Below, piece by piece: positions 1-9,999 of a stretch of DNA of 64,000 nt (position 1 is its first letter; the number at the start of each line of letters is the position of its first letter). The notes beneath the pieces are model-generated. The model was given only the letters and a program-made list of their open reading frames with translations, had not been told where the DNA came from and searched no databases. A program made the translations under genes and the position numbers. This stretch comes from Flagellimonas marinaquae. GTDB taxonomy: Bacteria; Bacteroidota; Bacteroidia; Flavobacteriales; Flavobacteriaceae. The DNA lies in NCBI RefSeq assembly GCF_023716465.1, contig NZ_CP092415.1, positions 969,501-1,033,500 on the forward strand. The letters run 5' to 3'.

Positions 1-3000
1 CCCGGGCATGTTGAAAGCTACCTTTACCACCAAGGTTTTTGAAGGAGGAGGAGATTTTTCCATTGATGTGTTTTCAAAAAATCTGGCTCCATTTTCAAAC
101 TTTGTGGGCCTCCGTTCACCCGAAGCAAAACAATACGGTTCATTTTTAACGGATGAGAACAACACCTTTGATGTGGTGACTGTTGATGCCCAAGGTAACC
201 CATCGGGCAACCGAAAATTAAAAGTCCAAGTATTTAAAATTGAATGGCGCTGGTGGTGGAACCGCGGTTACGATAATCTTTCGCGCTACGAAAACGCTAC
301 CGTTCATCGTCCATTTAAAGAAATGAGCCTAACCACGGGAAGTAACGGAACAGCCAACTTCAACATCAATATTCCCGACGAGGAGGGTGGACGCTACTTG
401 ATTCGTGTTATTGACGAGGTCTCCGGCCATGCGACAGGACGTACCACCTATTTTTACCGAAATTGGTGGCGCAGACCTGCCACAGCCGATACCGAAAGTT
501 CAAAAATCTTGATTTTCTCCACCGATAAGGAAAAATATACCCTTGGGGAAGAAGTAGCTGTAACTTTTCCCTCCGACACTGGAAGCCGAGCCTTACTAAG
601 TATTGAAAACGGTACCGAGGTACTCTCCCAACAATGGATAGAAACCTCAGCCAAAGAGACTAGAGCTACCATTCCAATTACGGCCGAAATGGCACCCAAT
701 GCCTACATCAACATATCACTTTTACAACCACACAGCAAAGCCAAAAACGATCTTCCCATACGATTGTACGGGGTTGTTCCTGTTATGGTAGAAAATCCGG
801 CCACCTTGTTGAAACCACAAATCGATATGCCCGAGGTACTGGCACCTGAAAAACCCTATAAGGTCACAATTTCCGAAGCCAACCAAAAACCTATGACCTA
901 TACCTTGGCCGTAGTGGACGAAGGACTATTGGATTTGACCCGTTTTGCTACACCCGATATTCACAGTTCGTTCTATGCCCGACAAGCCTTAGGTGTAAAA
1001 ACCTTTGATATTTTTGATGATGTCATGGGAGCGTACTCTGTTAGCGCAGATAATATATACGCCATTGGTGGGGGCGGTATCGGAGCAGGAGCCAAAAATC
1101 GTAAAGCACAACGTTTTAAACCTGTCGTCACCTATTTGGGTCCATTTTCCTTAAAGGCAGGGGAAAAAGTGTCGCACACCATCGATATGCCGAACTACGT
1201 GGGTTCTGTTCGTACCATGGTGGTTGCAGGAAACCCGAACAGCGCTTATGGCAATGCCGAAAAAACAGCGCCCGTTCGTAAACCTTTAATGGTTTTGACC
1301 TCTATTCCTCGAAAATTATCACCTGGTGAAACCGTGACCATTCCTGTTACGGTTTTTGCCATGGAATCCAAAATTAAAAACGTAAAGGTCAGTATTGATC
1401 CAGGAAAAGCATTGGAACCTATCAACGGTACTTCAAAAAACATCACTTTTGATGCCGTTGGGGAGCAAATCGTGAATTTCGACTTTAAGGTCAACCCGGC
1501 AACATCGTTCCAGACGATAAAAGTGACCGCTTCGGGGGCTGGCGAACGTGCCAGTAACGAAACCGAAATTGACGTGGAGAACCCCAATCCCCTCACCACA
1601 AAAAGTGAACTATATACTTTGGACGCCAATGGCTCACAGATCATTTCAATGGAGACTTTTGGGACATCGGGCACAAATGAGGCCTTCATCGAATTCTCCA
1701 CTCTCCCTCCCATGGATTTCTCCAAGCGTATGGATTATTTGTTACGATACCCACATGGCTGTGTAGAACAGACTACTTCGGCAGCATTCCCACAATTATT
1801 TTTGGGCGATGTATTGGATATCACTTTTGACAAAAAGAAGGCTATCGAAAAAAACATAAAAGCCGCTATAACACGCCTAGGCGATTTTCAAATCCCGAAT
1901 GGAGGATTGAGTTATTGGCCCGGGTACGGGAATGCCGATGATTGGGGAACTTCCTATGCAGGCCATTTTATGTTGGAATCCAAAAAACAGGGCTACCAGC
2001 TCCCATTGACTTTCTTGAGCAATTGGTTACGTTATCAAAAAAACGCCGCTCGCCAATGGAGTAATCAGGCGACTTATTATAACGATGATGTTTCGCAAGC
2101 CTATCGTTTGTACACATTGGCATTGGCGCAACAACCAGAACTGGCCGCAATGAATCGCTTGCGTGAAACCGTGAATCTTAGCAACGAGGCCAAATGGAGA
2201 TTGGCAGCAGCCTATGCCCTGGTTGGCAAAAAAGAGGTAGCCCAAGCTCTAGCACAAAAGGCAAACATCAACTTTAAACCCAATAATTACAATTACAGAA
2301 CCTATGGTTCAGTTTTCAGAAACCGAGCAATGGCATTGGAAACCATGGTAATTTTAAACGACTCCCAACAACGGGAATTAGCTGTTTCCTTAGCCAAAAA
2401 TTTATCATCACAGCAATGGTACAGCACTCAAGAAACAGCATTTGCCCTCTTAGCCATGTCCAAAATGGTGGCTAAAAACGGTGGGAAGTCCCTTGACCTT
2501 ACTTTTACCAATAACGGAAAAAGTATAGCGGTAAAAACAGATAGGGCCATAGCGCAAAGGGAACTCTCCGTAACCAAGTTCAAAGAAGAAATTGAAATAA
2601 AGAACAACCAAGGCAATACTATTTATGCCACACTGACCCAATCAGGAAAATTGCCCGTGGGTGAAGAATTGGCGCAACAGCAAAACCTAAGGTTATCGGT
2701 CAGCTACGTGGACCCGCTTGGCAATTCCGTTAATGTAAACGAACTACGACAAGGTACAGAATTTGAAGCAAGAGTGACGGTTTTTAATAATTCCAATGAT
2801 TTTGTGGAGAATATCGCATTGACCCATATTGTGCCCAGTGGCTGGGAAATCGTGGACACATCATTTGCCGGAGGAAGCAGCACAAACACATCCTCAGCGG
2901 ACTATGTAGATACCAGAGACGATCGTACGCACCTCTATTTTGATTTGGAAGCCAAAAAATCCAAAACCTTTACCATTAAATTGAATGCATCCTTTTTGGG

Positions 3001-3094
3001 TGATTACTATTTACCTGGTGCCCAGGCCGAAGCCATGTACGACAACAACTACCAAGCCCGCAATAAAGGGCAATGGGTCAAAATAGTTCGGTAA
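1..3094 (+). CDS. Bacterial alpha-2-macroglobulin family protein (5' end outside window)
   Basis: Large envelope protein of the bacterial alpha-2-macroglobulin family, thought to trap attacking proteases through a reactive thioester. The reading frame is open to the window edge, so the 1028 residues counted from the ATG at 8 are only the C-terminal part and the N-terminal macroglobulin repeats and signal sequence lie upstream. The A2M domain lies near residues 370-410. The thioester motif PHGCVEQ is intact with its Cys near residue 585, followed by a helical segment and a C-terminal beta domain. The stop is 6 nt before pbpC. Pairing of A2M with penicillin-binding protein 1C is a known bacterial arrangement linking protease defence to cell-wall repair. 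The family call is firm; substrate and localisation are inferred. Confidence 0.93.
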   Translation, partial: PGMLKATFTTKVFEGGGDFSIDVFSKNLAPFSNFVGLRSPEAKQYGSFLTDENNTFDVVTVDAQGNPSGNRKLKVQVFKIEWRWWWNRGYDNLSRYENATVHRPFKEMSLTTGSNGTANFNINIPDEEGGRYLIRVIDEVSGHATGRTTYFYRNWWRRPATADTESSKILIFSTDKEKYTLGEEVAVTFPSDTGSRALLSIENGTEVLSQQWIETSAKETRATIPITAEMAPNAYINISLLQPHSKAKNDLPIRLYGVVPVMVENPATLLKPQIDMPEVLAPEKPYKVTISEANQKPMTYTLAVVDEGLLDLTRFATPDIHSSFYARQALGVKTFDIFDDVMGAYSVSADNIYAIGGGGIGAGAKNRKAQRFKPVVTYLGPFSLKAGEKVSHTIDMPNYVGSVRTMVVAGNPNSAYGNAEKTAPVRKPLMVLTSIPRKLSPGETVTIPVTVFAMESKIKNVKVSIDPGKALEPINGTSKNITFDAVGEQIVNFDFKVNPATSFQTIKVTASGAGERASNETEIDVENPNPLTTKSELYTLDANGSQIISMETFGTSGTNEAFIEFSTLPPMDFSKRMDYLLRYPHGCVEQTTSAAFPQLFLGDVLDITFDKKKAIEKNIKAAITRLGDFQIPNGGLSYWPGYGNADDWGTSYAGHFMLESKKQGYQLPLTFLSNWLRYQKNAARQWSNQATYYNDDVSQAYRLYTLALAQQPELAAMNRLRETVNLSNEAKWRLAAAYALVGKKEVAQALAQKANINFKPNNYNYRTYGSVFRNRAMALETMVILNDSQQRELAVSLAKNLSSQQWYSTQETAFALLAMSKMVAKNGGKSLDLTFTNNGKSIAVKTDRAIAQRELSVTKFKEEIEIKNNQGNTIYATLTQSGKLPVGEELAQQQNLRLSVSYVDPLGNSVNVNELRQGTEFEARVTVFNNSNDFVENIALTHIVPSGWEIVDTSFAGGSSTNTSSADYVDTRDDRTHLYFDLEAKKSKTFTIKLNASFLGDYYLPGAQAEAMYDNNYQARNKGQWVKIVR

Positions 3095-3100
3095 CCTTGC

Positions 3101-5473
3101 ATGAGTGAATTTTTAGCGCCAGTAAAAAGAATCCTAGTCGACCATAAAATTAAGCTCAGTGTTCTGGGCATCATTTTGGTTTTATGGTTGTTTTGTCTGC
3201 CCAAAACCCTCTTCAAAGACCCGACCTCAACCGTTGTGGACAGTTCCGATGGTTTCCTTATCGGAGCACGCATTGCGGAGGATGGCCAATGGTCCTTCCC
3301 ACAAATTGATTCTATCCCGGAACGCTTTAAACAAAGTATTTTGCTATTTGAAGATGAGTACTTTTATCGGCATCCCGGTTTTAATCCTATATCCATTTTA
3401 AAGGCCATTGGGCATAATCTCACCAAAGAAACACGGCGGGGAGGCAGCACAATTACACAACAGGTTATCCGATTGAGCAGAAAAAACCAAAGTAGGACCT
3501 ATTGGGAAAAGCTCATCGAGGTATTTATGGCCACACGGTTAGAATTACGCCACTCTAAGGAAGAAATTTTGGAACTCTACGCATCTCATACTCCATATGG
3601 AGGCAATGTAGTAGGATTGGAGACAGCGGCTTGGCGGTATTTTGGAATTCCTGCCCATGAGTTGAGCTGGGGGCAATCTGCCGCCTTGGCCGTTTTGCCA
3701 AATGCACCTGCCCTAATTTTCCCGGGAAGAAACGAACAGGCTTTTTTGGACAAACGAAATCGATTATTGAAAAAACTATGGGAGAAAGAAATCATTGACC
3801 AAACCACTTACGAGCTGGCCATTGCCGAGCCACTTCCACAAAAACCAGTGCCTTTGCCGGATATAGCACCTCATCTTACCGAGCGTATCCGAAATGAACA
3901 TCCCGGCCAACGCATCTCCACTTCCTTGGACAGGTCGCTACAGCAGCAGCTGAACACTTTGGCCGAAAGACATTATCGGCGATTGCAAAGCAACGAGATC
4001 CATAACCTGGCCATTTTGGTGCTCGATGTGGAGACCCGCAAAGTAATCGGATATGTGGGAAATTCACCTTCCGATAAAACACACGCCAACTATGTGGACA
4101 TTATCACCAAGAAAAGAAGTACCGGCAGTACGTTGAAGCCCTTTTTATTCGCTTCGCTTTTGGATGAGGGCCAATTGTTGCCCCATACGCTTGTGGAAGA
4201 TGTCCCGACCGTAATCAATGGGTACCATCCGCAGAATTTTGATTTAAAACATGCAGGTGCGGTGCCTGCGAGCAAAGCGTTATCACGCTCTTTAAATGTA
4301 CCGGCTGTTCGGTTGTTACGGGAATATGGGCTTCAAAAATTTTACAATAAGCTCCATAAGATGAATATGGAATCCTTGGATAGGCCTTCTTCCCATTATG
4401 GGCTGTCCTTGATTCTCGGGGGTGCGGAAAGCTCCCTTTGGGAAGTAACCTCCACCTATGCCTCCATGGCCTCCAGCCTGAATTATTTTTTGACACATTC
4501 CAGCACGTACAGGAGTCGGGAATTTACCGAAGCTACTTATTTACAACATGAAACAATGGATTTTGGCAAAGAACAATTTGACCCCTTGGTTTTTGGCGCA
4601 GGATCTATTTTCAGCACTTTCCAATCAATGTATGAGGTCAATCGGCCCGAGGGTGACGAAAATTGGCAGTTTTTCGATTCCTCTCAACCCGTTGCTTGGA
4701 AAACTGGAACAAGTTTTGGTTTTAAGGATGCATGGGCCGTTGGTGTCACCCCAAAATATGCCATCGGGGTTTGGGCGGGCAATGCCGATGGGGAGGGAAG
4801 ACCTGGGCTAACCGGAATCACAGCAGCTGCACCCATACTATTTGATGTATTGGCCGCACTACCACAAAGTAGTTGGTTTCAAAAACCTTTAGATGATCTT
4901 GTGGAGATAGAGGTATGTGCCCAAAGTGGCTTTCGTGCTTCGGTGTATTGCGATGACATCAAAAAAGAATGGGTGCCTACCCACGGAACAAGAAGTCGTC
5001 CCTGCCCCTATCATCAGCAGGTGTTTTTAGATAAGTCGGAACACTTTAGAGTTAACTCCGAGTGCTACCCGTTAGAAGACATGGTAGCTAAAAATTGGTT
5101 GGTGCTACCTCCCATTTTGGAATATTATTATGCTTCTTCGAATCCAAACTACAAGCCTTTGCCTCCTTACATGGAAGGTTGTTCTGCATTGGAAAACAAT
5201 TTGATGGAATTTATCTACCCCAAACCTTATGAAGCTGTGCTATTACCAAAGGATTTGGGCGAAAAAAGAATGGAAATCATTCTAAAATTGGCCCACCAAC
5301 AATCCAACACCATTATTTATTGGTATTTGGACGAGGTGTTTGTTGGCAAAACAGAGAATTTCCATGAATTGGTTATACCCATCGAACCTGGTGAATACAT
5401 GCTCACCGCAGTCGACAATCAAGGAAACCGGATACAGCAAGAAGTGGAAGTACGCTACGCCTCTGGCGAATAG
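3101..5473 (+). CDS. pbpC: Penicillin-binding protein 1C
   Basis: Bifunctional peptidoglycan synthase acting in the periplasm, 790 residues. A single membrane anchor spans roughly residues 19-38. The glycosyltransferase-51 domain shows EDEYFYRHPG at 84-93 with the catalytic Glu, and RRGGSTITQQ at 112-121. The transpeptidase domain has the serine nucleophile motif STLK at 343-346, an SLN motif, and KTGTS at 534-538. The last 90 or so residues match the extra C-terminal domain typical of PBP1C. It starts 6 nt after the alpha-2-macroglobulin gene and is almost certainly cotranscribed with it. It ends directly against the convergent der gene with no intergenic space and no visible hairpin terminator. 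Confidence 0.95.
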   Translation: MSEFLAPVKRILVDHKIKLSVLGIILVLWLFCLPKTLFKDPTSTVVDSSDGFLIGARIAEDGQWSFPQIDSIPERFKQSILLFEDEYFYRHPGFNPISILKAIGHNLTKETRRGGSTITQQVIRLSRKNQSRTYWEKLIEVFMATRLELRHSKEEILELYASHTPYGGNVVGLETAAWRYFGIPAHELSWGQSAALAVLPNAPALIFPGRNEQAFLDKRNRLLKKLWEKEIIDQTTYELAIAEPLPQKPVPLPDIAPHLTERIRNEHPGQRISTSLDRSLQQQLNTLAERHYRRLQSNEIHNLAILVLDVETRKVIGYVGNSPSDKTHANYVDIITKKRSTGSTLKPFLFASLLDEGQLLPHTLVEDVPTVINGYHPQNFDLKHAGAVPASKALSRSLNVPAVRLLREYGLQKFYNKLHKMNMESLDRPSSHYGLSLILGGAESSLWEVTSTYASMASSLNYFLTHSSTYRSREFTEATYLQHETMDFGKEQFDPLVFGAGSIFSTFQSMYEVNRPEGDENWQFFDSSQPVAWKTGTSFGFKDAWAVGVTPKYAIGVWAGNADGEGRPGLTGITAAAPILFDVLAALPQSSWFQKPLDDLVEIEVCAQSGFRASVYCDDIKKEWVPTHGTRSRPCPYHQQVFLDKSEHFRVNSECYPLEDMVAKNWLVLPPILEYYYASSNPNYKPLPPYMEGCSALENNLMEFIYPKPYEAVLLPKDLGEKRMEIILKLAHQQSNTIIYWYLDEVFVGKTENFHELVIPIEPGEYMLTAVDNQGNRIQQEVEVRYASGE

Positions 5474-6775
5474 TTATTTCTTACGCATAAATATGGTCAT
5501 CGGAACGCCGGTAAAGTCAAAATTTTGCCTGATCTTGTTTTCCAAGAATCGCTTGTAAGGATCTCTCACATATTGCGGCAAGTTGCAGAAAAATGCAAAT
5601 TGCGGGTACGGTGTGGGCAATTGGGTGCAAAACTTGATTTTTACATACTTCCCTTTAGTGGATGGCGGAGGTGTTTTTTCAATGATGGGCAACATGATAT
5701 CGTTCAATTTACGAGTAGGTATTTTTTTTGAACGATTATTAAACACCTCTACGGCAGTCTCGATTGCCTTAAATATTCGTTGTTTGTTCAATACGGATAC
5801 AAAGAGAATCGGCACATCTTCGAATGGAGAGATTACTTCTTTTATTTTGTTAGTGTACTCCTTTACCGAATTGGTCTCTTTTTCCACCAAATCCCATTTG
5901 TTCACCAAAATCACGATTCCCTTATTATTGCGCTGCGCGAGCCAAAATATATTCTGTACCTGTCCGTCGAAACCCCGGGTGGCATCGAGCATTAAAATAC
6001 ATACATCGCAGTGTTCAATGGCACGAACGGATCGCATTACGGAATAGAACTCCAAGTCTTCCTTTACTTTGGATTTTCTACGGATACCTGCCGTGTCCAC
6101 CAAATTGAATTCAAAGCCAAAACGATTATATTTGGTATCGATACTATCACGGGTGGTCCCTGCAATATCGGTAACGATGTACCTATCCTCGCCTATCAGT
6201 GCATTGATAAAGGATGATTTCCCGGCATTTGGTCTACCTACGACCGCAAATCGGGGCAGTTCGCTTTCTTCTTCCACATCATCTGGAAGAACCTCCACAA
6301 GGGCATCCAGCAATTCACCTGTACCGCTCCCATTAATACTTGAAAGTGTGTAATACTCACCCAATCCCAAGGAATAAAATTCCACGGCATCGGCGATACG
6401 TTGGGTATTGTCCACTTTGTTTACGGCCAAAAAGGTAGGCTTATCCACCCGACGAAGCAGTTTGGCCACATCCTCGTCCATTCCTGTTACCCCCGATTCC
6501 ACATCTACCATAAAAATAATGGCATCAGATTCATCAATGGCCAGTTCTACCTGTTTATCGATCTCTTTTTCAAAAATATCGTCGCTGCCCACCACATAAC
6601 CTCCGGTGTCGATCAAAGAAAATTCTTTGCCGTTCCAATCACTTTTCCCATAATGACGGTCGCGTGTAACACCGGAAACAGCATCCACAATAGCTTCACG
6701 GCGTTGAATTAGTCGGTTAAAAAAGGTGGACTTCCCAACATTGGGTCTTCCTACAATGGCTACGATAGCTCCCAT
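5474..6775 (-). CDS. der: Ribosome-assembly GTPase Der (EngA)
   Basis: Essential GTPase with two tandem G domains that acts in maturation of the large ribosomal subunit. At 433 residues it has the normal family length. The first P-loop GRPNVGKST is at residues 9-17, and a second, GRPNAGKSS, lies near residue 180. Each G domain also has DTxG and NKxD motifs (NKVD, NKWD), and a KH-like domain fills the C-terminal 90 residues. A Bacteroidota -7 element, TATTTTTG on the minus strand, lies at 6792-6799, about 17 nt before the ATG. The neighbouring gene on the other side is divergent. Confidence 0.97.
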   Translation of the reverse strand: MGAIVAIVGRPNVGKSTFFNRLIQRREAIVDAVSGVTRDRHYGKSDWNGKEFSLIDTGGYVVGSDDIFEKEIDKQVELAIDESDAIIFMVDVESGVTGMDEDVAKLLRRVDKPTFLAVNKVDNTQRIADAVEFYSLGLGEYYTLSSINGSGTGELLDALVEVLPDDVEEESELPRFAVVGRPNAGKSSFINALIGEDRYIVTDIAGTTRDSIDTKYNRFGFEFNLVDTAGIRRKSKVKEDLEFYSVMRSVRAIEHCDVCILMLDATRGFDGQVQNIFWLAQRNNKGIVILVNKWDLVEKETNSVKEYTNKIKEVISPFEDVPILFVSVLNKQRIFKAIETAVEVFNNRSKKIPTRKLNDIMLPIIEKTPPPSTKGKYVKIKFCTQLPTPYPQFAFFCNLPQYVRDPYKRFLENKIRQNFDFTGVPMTIFMRKK

Positions 6776-6845
6776 CAGGTTTAATTTTTGGCAAAAATAC
6801 CATTTATTATGAAGAAAAAATGATACCTTTTTTGATCATTTTCAA

Positions 6846-7367
6846 ATGATTATGAGCGACCTTACCAACGAGATTGTCTTACGGCCCCGTTTTCGCCTGT
6901 CCCTACGCACCGAATTGGAGCAGCTGGAGCAGGTTTTTGATGGGATAAATAATTCACCTTTTGACATTAAAAGGCTTGATGAGCATATTTTTATCAAGTT
7001 TAAAAAACCGGAGACCACCTTTTGGACCCCCCAACTACATTTGGAGCTTTCTTCTTTTGAAAAAGGAGTGAGCAACATACGGGGCGTGTTCGGGCCCAAT
7101 CCTACGTTATGGACATTTTTTATGTTCCTACATTTTGGGGTCGGAACCCTTTTTATAATTATGGGAATTTTTGCCTATTCCAACTATTCTTTAGGAAAAG
7201 ATATTACCCTATGGTTGGTGGGCATGTGCTTTTTGGTCGTGATTTGGTTCGCGCTCTATGCTTTTGGCCGCTTGGGAAAATCCAAGGGAAGAGGACAAAT
7301 GGAACAACTAAAACAGTTTATAAGGGATGCTATTGCTCCTTTTGAGCAAATCAGCAACGAGGACTAA
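6846..7367 (+). CDS. Hypothetical two-helix membrane protein
   Basis: Protein of 173 residues that I do not recognise. The first 95 residues are soluble and mildly charged. Two hydrophobic segments follow at about 95-118 and 125-147, and then a charged tail that ends near the membrane. An internal ATG two codons downstream (6852) is an equally good start. It sits divergently 70 nt from der, and its stop overlaps the convergent era stop by 4 nt. The tight packing and even codon use argue that it is a real gene. No function can be assigned. Confidence 0.75.
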   Translation: MIMSDLTNEIVLRPRFRLSLRTELEQLEQVFDGINNSPFDIKRLDEHIFIKFKKPETTFWTPQLHLELSSFEKGVSNIRGVFGPNPTLWTFFMFLHFGVGTLFIIMGIFAYSNYSLGKDITLWLVGMCFLVVIWFALYAFGRLGKSKGRGQMEQLKQFIRDAIAPFEQISNED

Positions 7368-8245
7368 CCGTTGTAACCAAAGCGCCTAAGTTGTTGGGAG
7401 TTGCTTCGCCAGTTTTTGTTCACCTTTACATATAGTTCTATGTGTACTTGTTTGGCAAAGAATTTTTCGAGGTCTTTTCGGGCCTCCACCCCTACTTTTT
7501 TGATGGCACTCCCCTTATGACCTATAATAATACCTTTTTGGGTATCCCTCTCCACCATAATCACTGAACGGATACGGATAATGTCTTCGTCCTCCAAAAA
7601 CTCTTCAGTTTCTACTTCTACAGAATACGGTATCTCCTTTTTATAGTGCAGTAGGATTTTTTCACGGATGGTCTCATTAACAAAAAAACGTTCCGGTTTG
7701 TCCGTAATCTGATCTTTTGGATAGTATGGAGGTGCTTCGGGCAATAAGTCCAAAATACGGTTAAAAACTTCGGTCACATTAAAATTTTCCAAAGCGGAGA
7801 TAGGATGTATTTCGGCATTGGGCAGCTGCTCTTGCCAGTATTGCATTTGGTCTTCCAACTTTTGCTGGTCAGATGTATCAATTTTATTGAGGAGCAATAA
7901 CACTGGTATTTTACTGTTCTGTATTTTTTTAAAGAAGGACTCATCTTTAAGGGCCTTTTCCCCTATTTCAACCATGTAGAGCAATACATCTGCGTCCTCA
8001 AAAGCGGATTTTACAAAGTCCATCATAGACGTTTGCAGCTCATAGGCGGGTTTGATGATACCGGGCGTGTCGGACAAAATCATCTGAAAATCCTCACCGT
8101 TCACAATTCCCAAAATACGGTGCCGTGTGGTCTGCGCCTTTGAGGTAATTATTGATAATTTTTCACCTACAAAGGCATTCATCAATGTTGATTTACCCAC
8201 GTTGGGGTTACCGATAATATTTACAAATCCAGACTTATGCGCCAC
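7364..8245 (-). CDS. era: GTPase Era
   Basis: Small GTPase that binds 16S rRNA and helps assemble the 30S subunit. It has an N-terminal G domain with GNPNVGKST close to the start, DTPG, and NKID, followed by a C-terminal KH RNA-binding domain containing the IIGHKGSAIKK loop. I chose the GTG start at 8245, which gives 293 residues beginning VAHKSGFVN. This is the usual Era length and overlaps the upstream symporter gene by only 11 nt. An in-frame ATG at 8284 would add 13 atypical residues and enlarge the overlap to 50 nt. The overlap implies translation coupled to the symporter. Confidence 0.93.
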   Translation of the reverse strand: MAHKSGFVNIIGNPNVGKSTLMNAFVGEKLSIITSKAQTTRHRILGIVNGEDFQMILSDTPGIIKPAYELQTSMMDFVKSAFEDADVLLYMVEIGEKALKDESFFKKIQNSKIPVLLLLNKIDTSDQQKLEDQMQYWQEQLPNAEIHPISALENFNVTEVFNRILDLLPEAPPYYPKDQITDKPERFFVNETIREKILLHYKKEIPYSVEVETEEFLEDEDIIRIRSVIMVERDTQKGIIIGHKGSAIKKVGVEARKDLEKFFAKQVHIELYVKVNKNWRSNSQQLRRFGYNG

Positions 8246-9599
8246 CTTTTTTTCTTTTTTCAAAATATTGTTTGGATGCTGCATTTACCCTTGGTGCAAG
8301 ATAAAGTACTGCAATCATGTTGGGTATTACCATTAGTGCATACGAGAGATCGATCAGATTTTTTACCAAGGTCAACGATGCAATCGAAGCAAAAACGATC
8401 ATTACCACAAAAAATACATTGTACCATTTTCCAATCTTGGCGTTCGTCAAAAATGAAAGACTTTTAACTCCGTAGTACGAATAGGTAAATAGGGTCGACA
8501 ATGCGAATGCGGACACAATGACCATCAACAATACATCACCTATACCATATAGTGTTGTTTCGAAAGCGGACATGGTCATTACAATACCACTGCAATCCTC
8601 AAGGTAGGCTCCGCTCAAGATAATTACCACCGCGGTAAAGGTACATACTAAAATTGTATCGATAAAGGGACCCAACATGGCAACCAATCCTTCTTTGGTG
8701 GGCTCATTGTTTCTGGATTGTCCGTGGTACATAGGCGCACTACCCAAACCTGCTTCGTTGGAGAACATGGCTCTTCGCACCCCAACGATCACCAATCCCC
8801 AAAAGCCACCTGTGACCATGGTATCGAAATTCCAGGCCTCTACCAAAATCATTCTTAGGGCGGGCCAAACTTCTCCTGCATTGCTGGCCATTACAAAAAT
8901 TACCGCCAAAAGATATACTCCTACCATAAATGGTACAATGGCCGATGCTACTTTGGCTATTTTGCTCAGTCCCCCAAATATTACGATGGATGTAACAATT
9001 GCCAAAAAGAATCCTATACCCAACTTCCAATTGTATTCACTAGTTGCCCAAATGGTTTCGTGCGGCTCCACGACGCCCATAAAAGCTTCGGTGAACTGAT
9101 TGGCGGTAAATACGCCCAAAAAGCCGAACAATCCACAAATACTAAAAAAAATGGCCATGGGCCTTGCCCATTTGCCCATCCCTTTGGTAATGTAGAACAT
9201 GGGGCCTCCTTGCATATGCCCATCCGAATCGGTTCCGCGGTACATTATGGCCAAACTTCCGGAATAATATTTTATGCCCATTCCCAAAAGGGCCGTCATC
9301 CATATCCAAAAAACCACACCCGGACCTCCATCGTGTATAGCAATGGCCACCCCGGAAATATTTCCGAGCCCCACAGTTGCTGCAACTGCTGCCGATAACG
9401 CTTGGAACGAACTTACATCTCCCTTGGCATTCTTGTCGTCGTATTTGCCGGATACTACAGCAATGGCGTGGCCAAAATGACGAAAGGGTACAAACCTTGA
9501 GTAAAAGGCCAAAAATAGTCCACCACCTATTAACAATATTAACATGGGCCACTCGGTGTATGGCAAAAGTGATGCGATAAAATCGTTGATTGCGTCCAT
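8235..9599 (-). CDS. Alanine/glycine:cation symporter (AGCS family)
   Basis: Inner-membrane sodium-coupled amino-acid carrier of 454 residues. The protein is almost entirely hydrophobic with about ten membrane spans. It carries AGCS-type stretches such as the GxG-rich loop near residues 75-85 (AAVAATVGLGNISG) and NEAGLGSAP near residue 280. The C terminus is basic and overlaps the era start by 11 nt, so both are probably on one transcript. Family membership is clear; alanine or glycine as substrate is inferred from the family. Confidence 0.93.
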   Translation of the reverse strand: MDAINDFIASLLPYTEWPMLILLIGGGLFLAFYSRFVPFRHFGHAIAVVSGKYDDKNAKGDVSSFQALSAAVAATVGLGNISGVAIAIHDGGPGVVFWIWMTALLGMGIKYYSGSLAIMYRGTDSDGHMQGGPMFYITKGMGKWARPMAIFFSICGLFGFLGVFTANQFTEAFMGVVEPHETIWATSEYNWKLGIGFFLAIVTSIVIFGGLSKIAKVASAIVPFMVGVYLLAVIFVMASNAGEVWPALRMILVEAWNFDTMVTGGFWGLVIVGVRRAMFSNEAGLGSAPMYHGQSRNNEPTKEGLVAMLGPFIDTILVCTFTAVVIILSGAYLEDCSGIVMTMSAFETTLYGIGDVLLMVIVSAFALSTLFTYSYYGVKSLSFLTNAKIGKWYNVFFVVMIVFASIASLTLVKNLIDLSYALMVIPNMIAVLYLAPRVNAASKQYFEKRKKGGA

Positions 9600-9670
9600 A
9601 AAGTAAAAATGTCCAATTTATGGATTTTGAACGGATTGCCCCTATTGAATACAGGAATATTAATTTTAGT

Positions 9671-9703
9671 TTGGAAAAGACAGAAAAACGGTTGTATATT
9701 TGC
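9671..9703 (+). promoter_or_regulatory. Promoter of the initiator tRNA gene
   Basis: TTTG at 9671-9674 and TATATTTG at 9696-9703 are separated by 21 nt, a match to the Bacteroidota sigma-A consensus TTTG-N19-23-TAnnTTTG. The tRNA begins 9 nt downstream. This part lies outside the island, so integration leaves the promoter untouched. Confidence 0.8.
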
Positions 9704-9712
9704 CGTCCACAT

Positions 9713-9790
<78 letters not shown>

Positions 9791-9798
9791 GCAGGCAA

Positions 9799-9830
9799 GG
9801 CCTCCGAGAAATCGGGGGCCTTTCTTTTTT
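9799..9830 (+). terminator. Rho-independent terminator after the tRNA, carried by the island
   Basis: GGCCTCCGA at 9799-9807 pairs with TCGGGGGCC at 9812-9820 around a GAAA loop, with one T-G wobble, and is followed by a T-rich run to 9830. It lies just inside the island. The original tRNA terminator has been displaced to 23077-23110. Confidence 0.85.
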
Positions 9831-9835
9831 ACCAT

Positions 9836-9857
9836 GGGTACAGAATAGGTACAGAAT
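9836..9857 (+). repeat. Left arm-type repeat: tandem GGTACAGAAT
   Basis: Two copies of GGTACAGAAT separated by one A lie 45 nt inside the left attachment repeat. The same 22 bp occurs at 22905-22926 in the same orientation. The position, pairing and tandem structure fit integrase or excisionase arm-binding sites. No gene was found between this site and the toxin stop at 10000. Confidence 0.75.
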
Positions 9858-9999
9858 CCAAACTTTTTTATTTTGGCACAAAAAAATTGGTGTTTTTTGG
9901 TGGATTATGAATTAGGGAACAAGAAATCAAAGACAATAACCTTGGTAAAATTGGAAAAAATGCAGTTCTATCTAAAGGAAATCACAGTTTACTTGAACT

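Noticed and set aside
1246..1725. 159-codon minus-strand ORF opposite the alpha-2-macroglobulin gene
   Set aside because: Antisense shadow in a strongly supported coding region, without start signals or family features.
8677..9099. 140-codon plus-strand ORF opposite the symporter gene
   Set aside because: It mirrors a well-supported membrane transporter gene, and its translation has no recognisable features.
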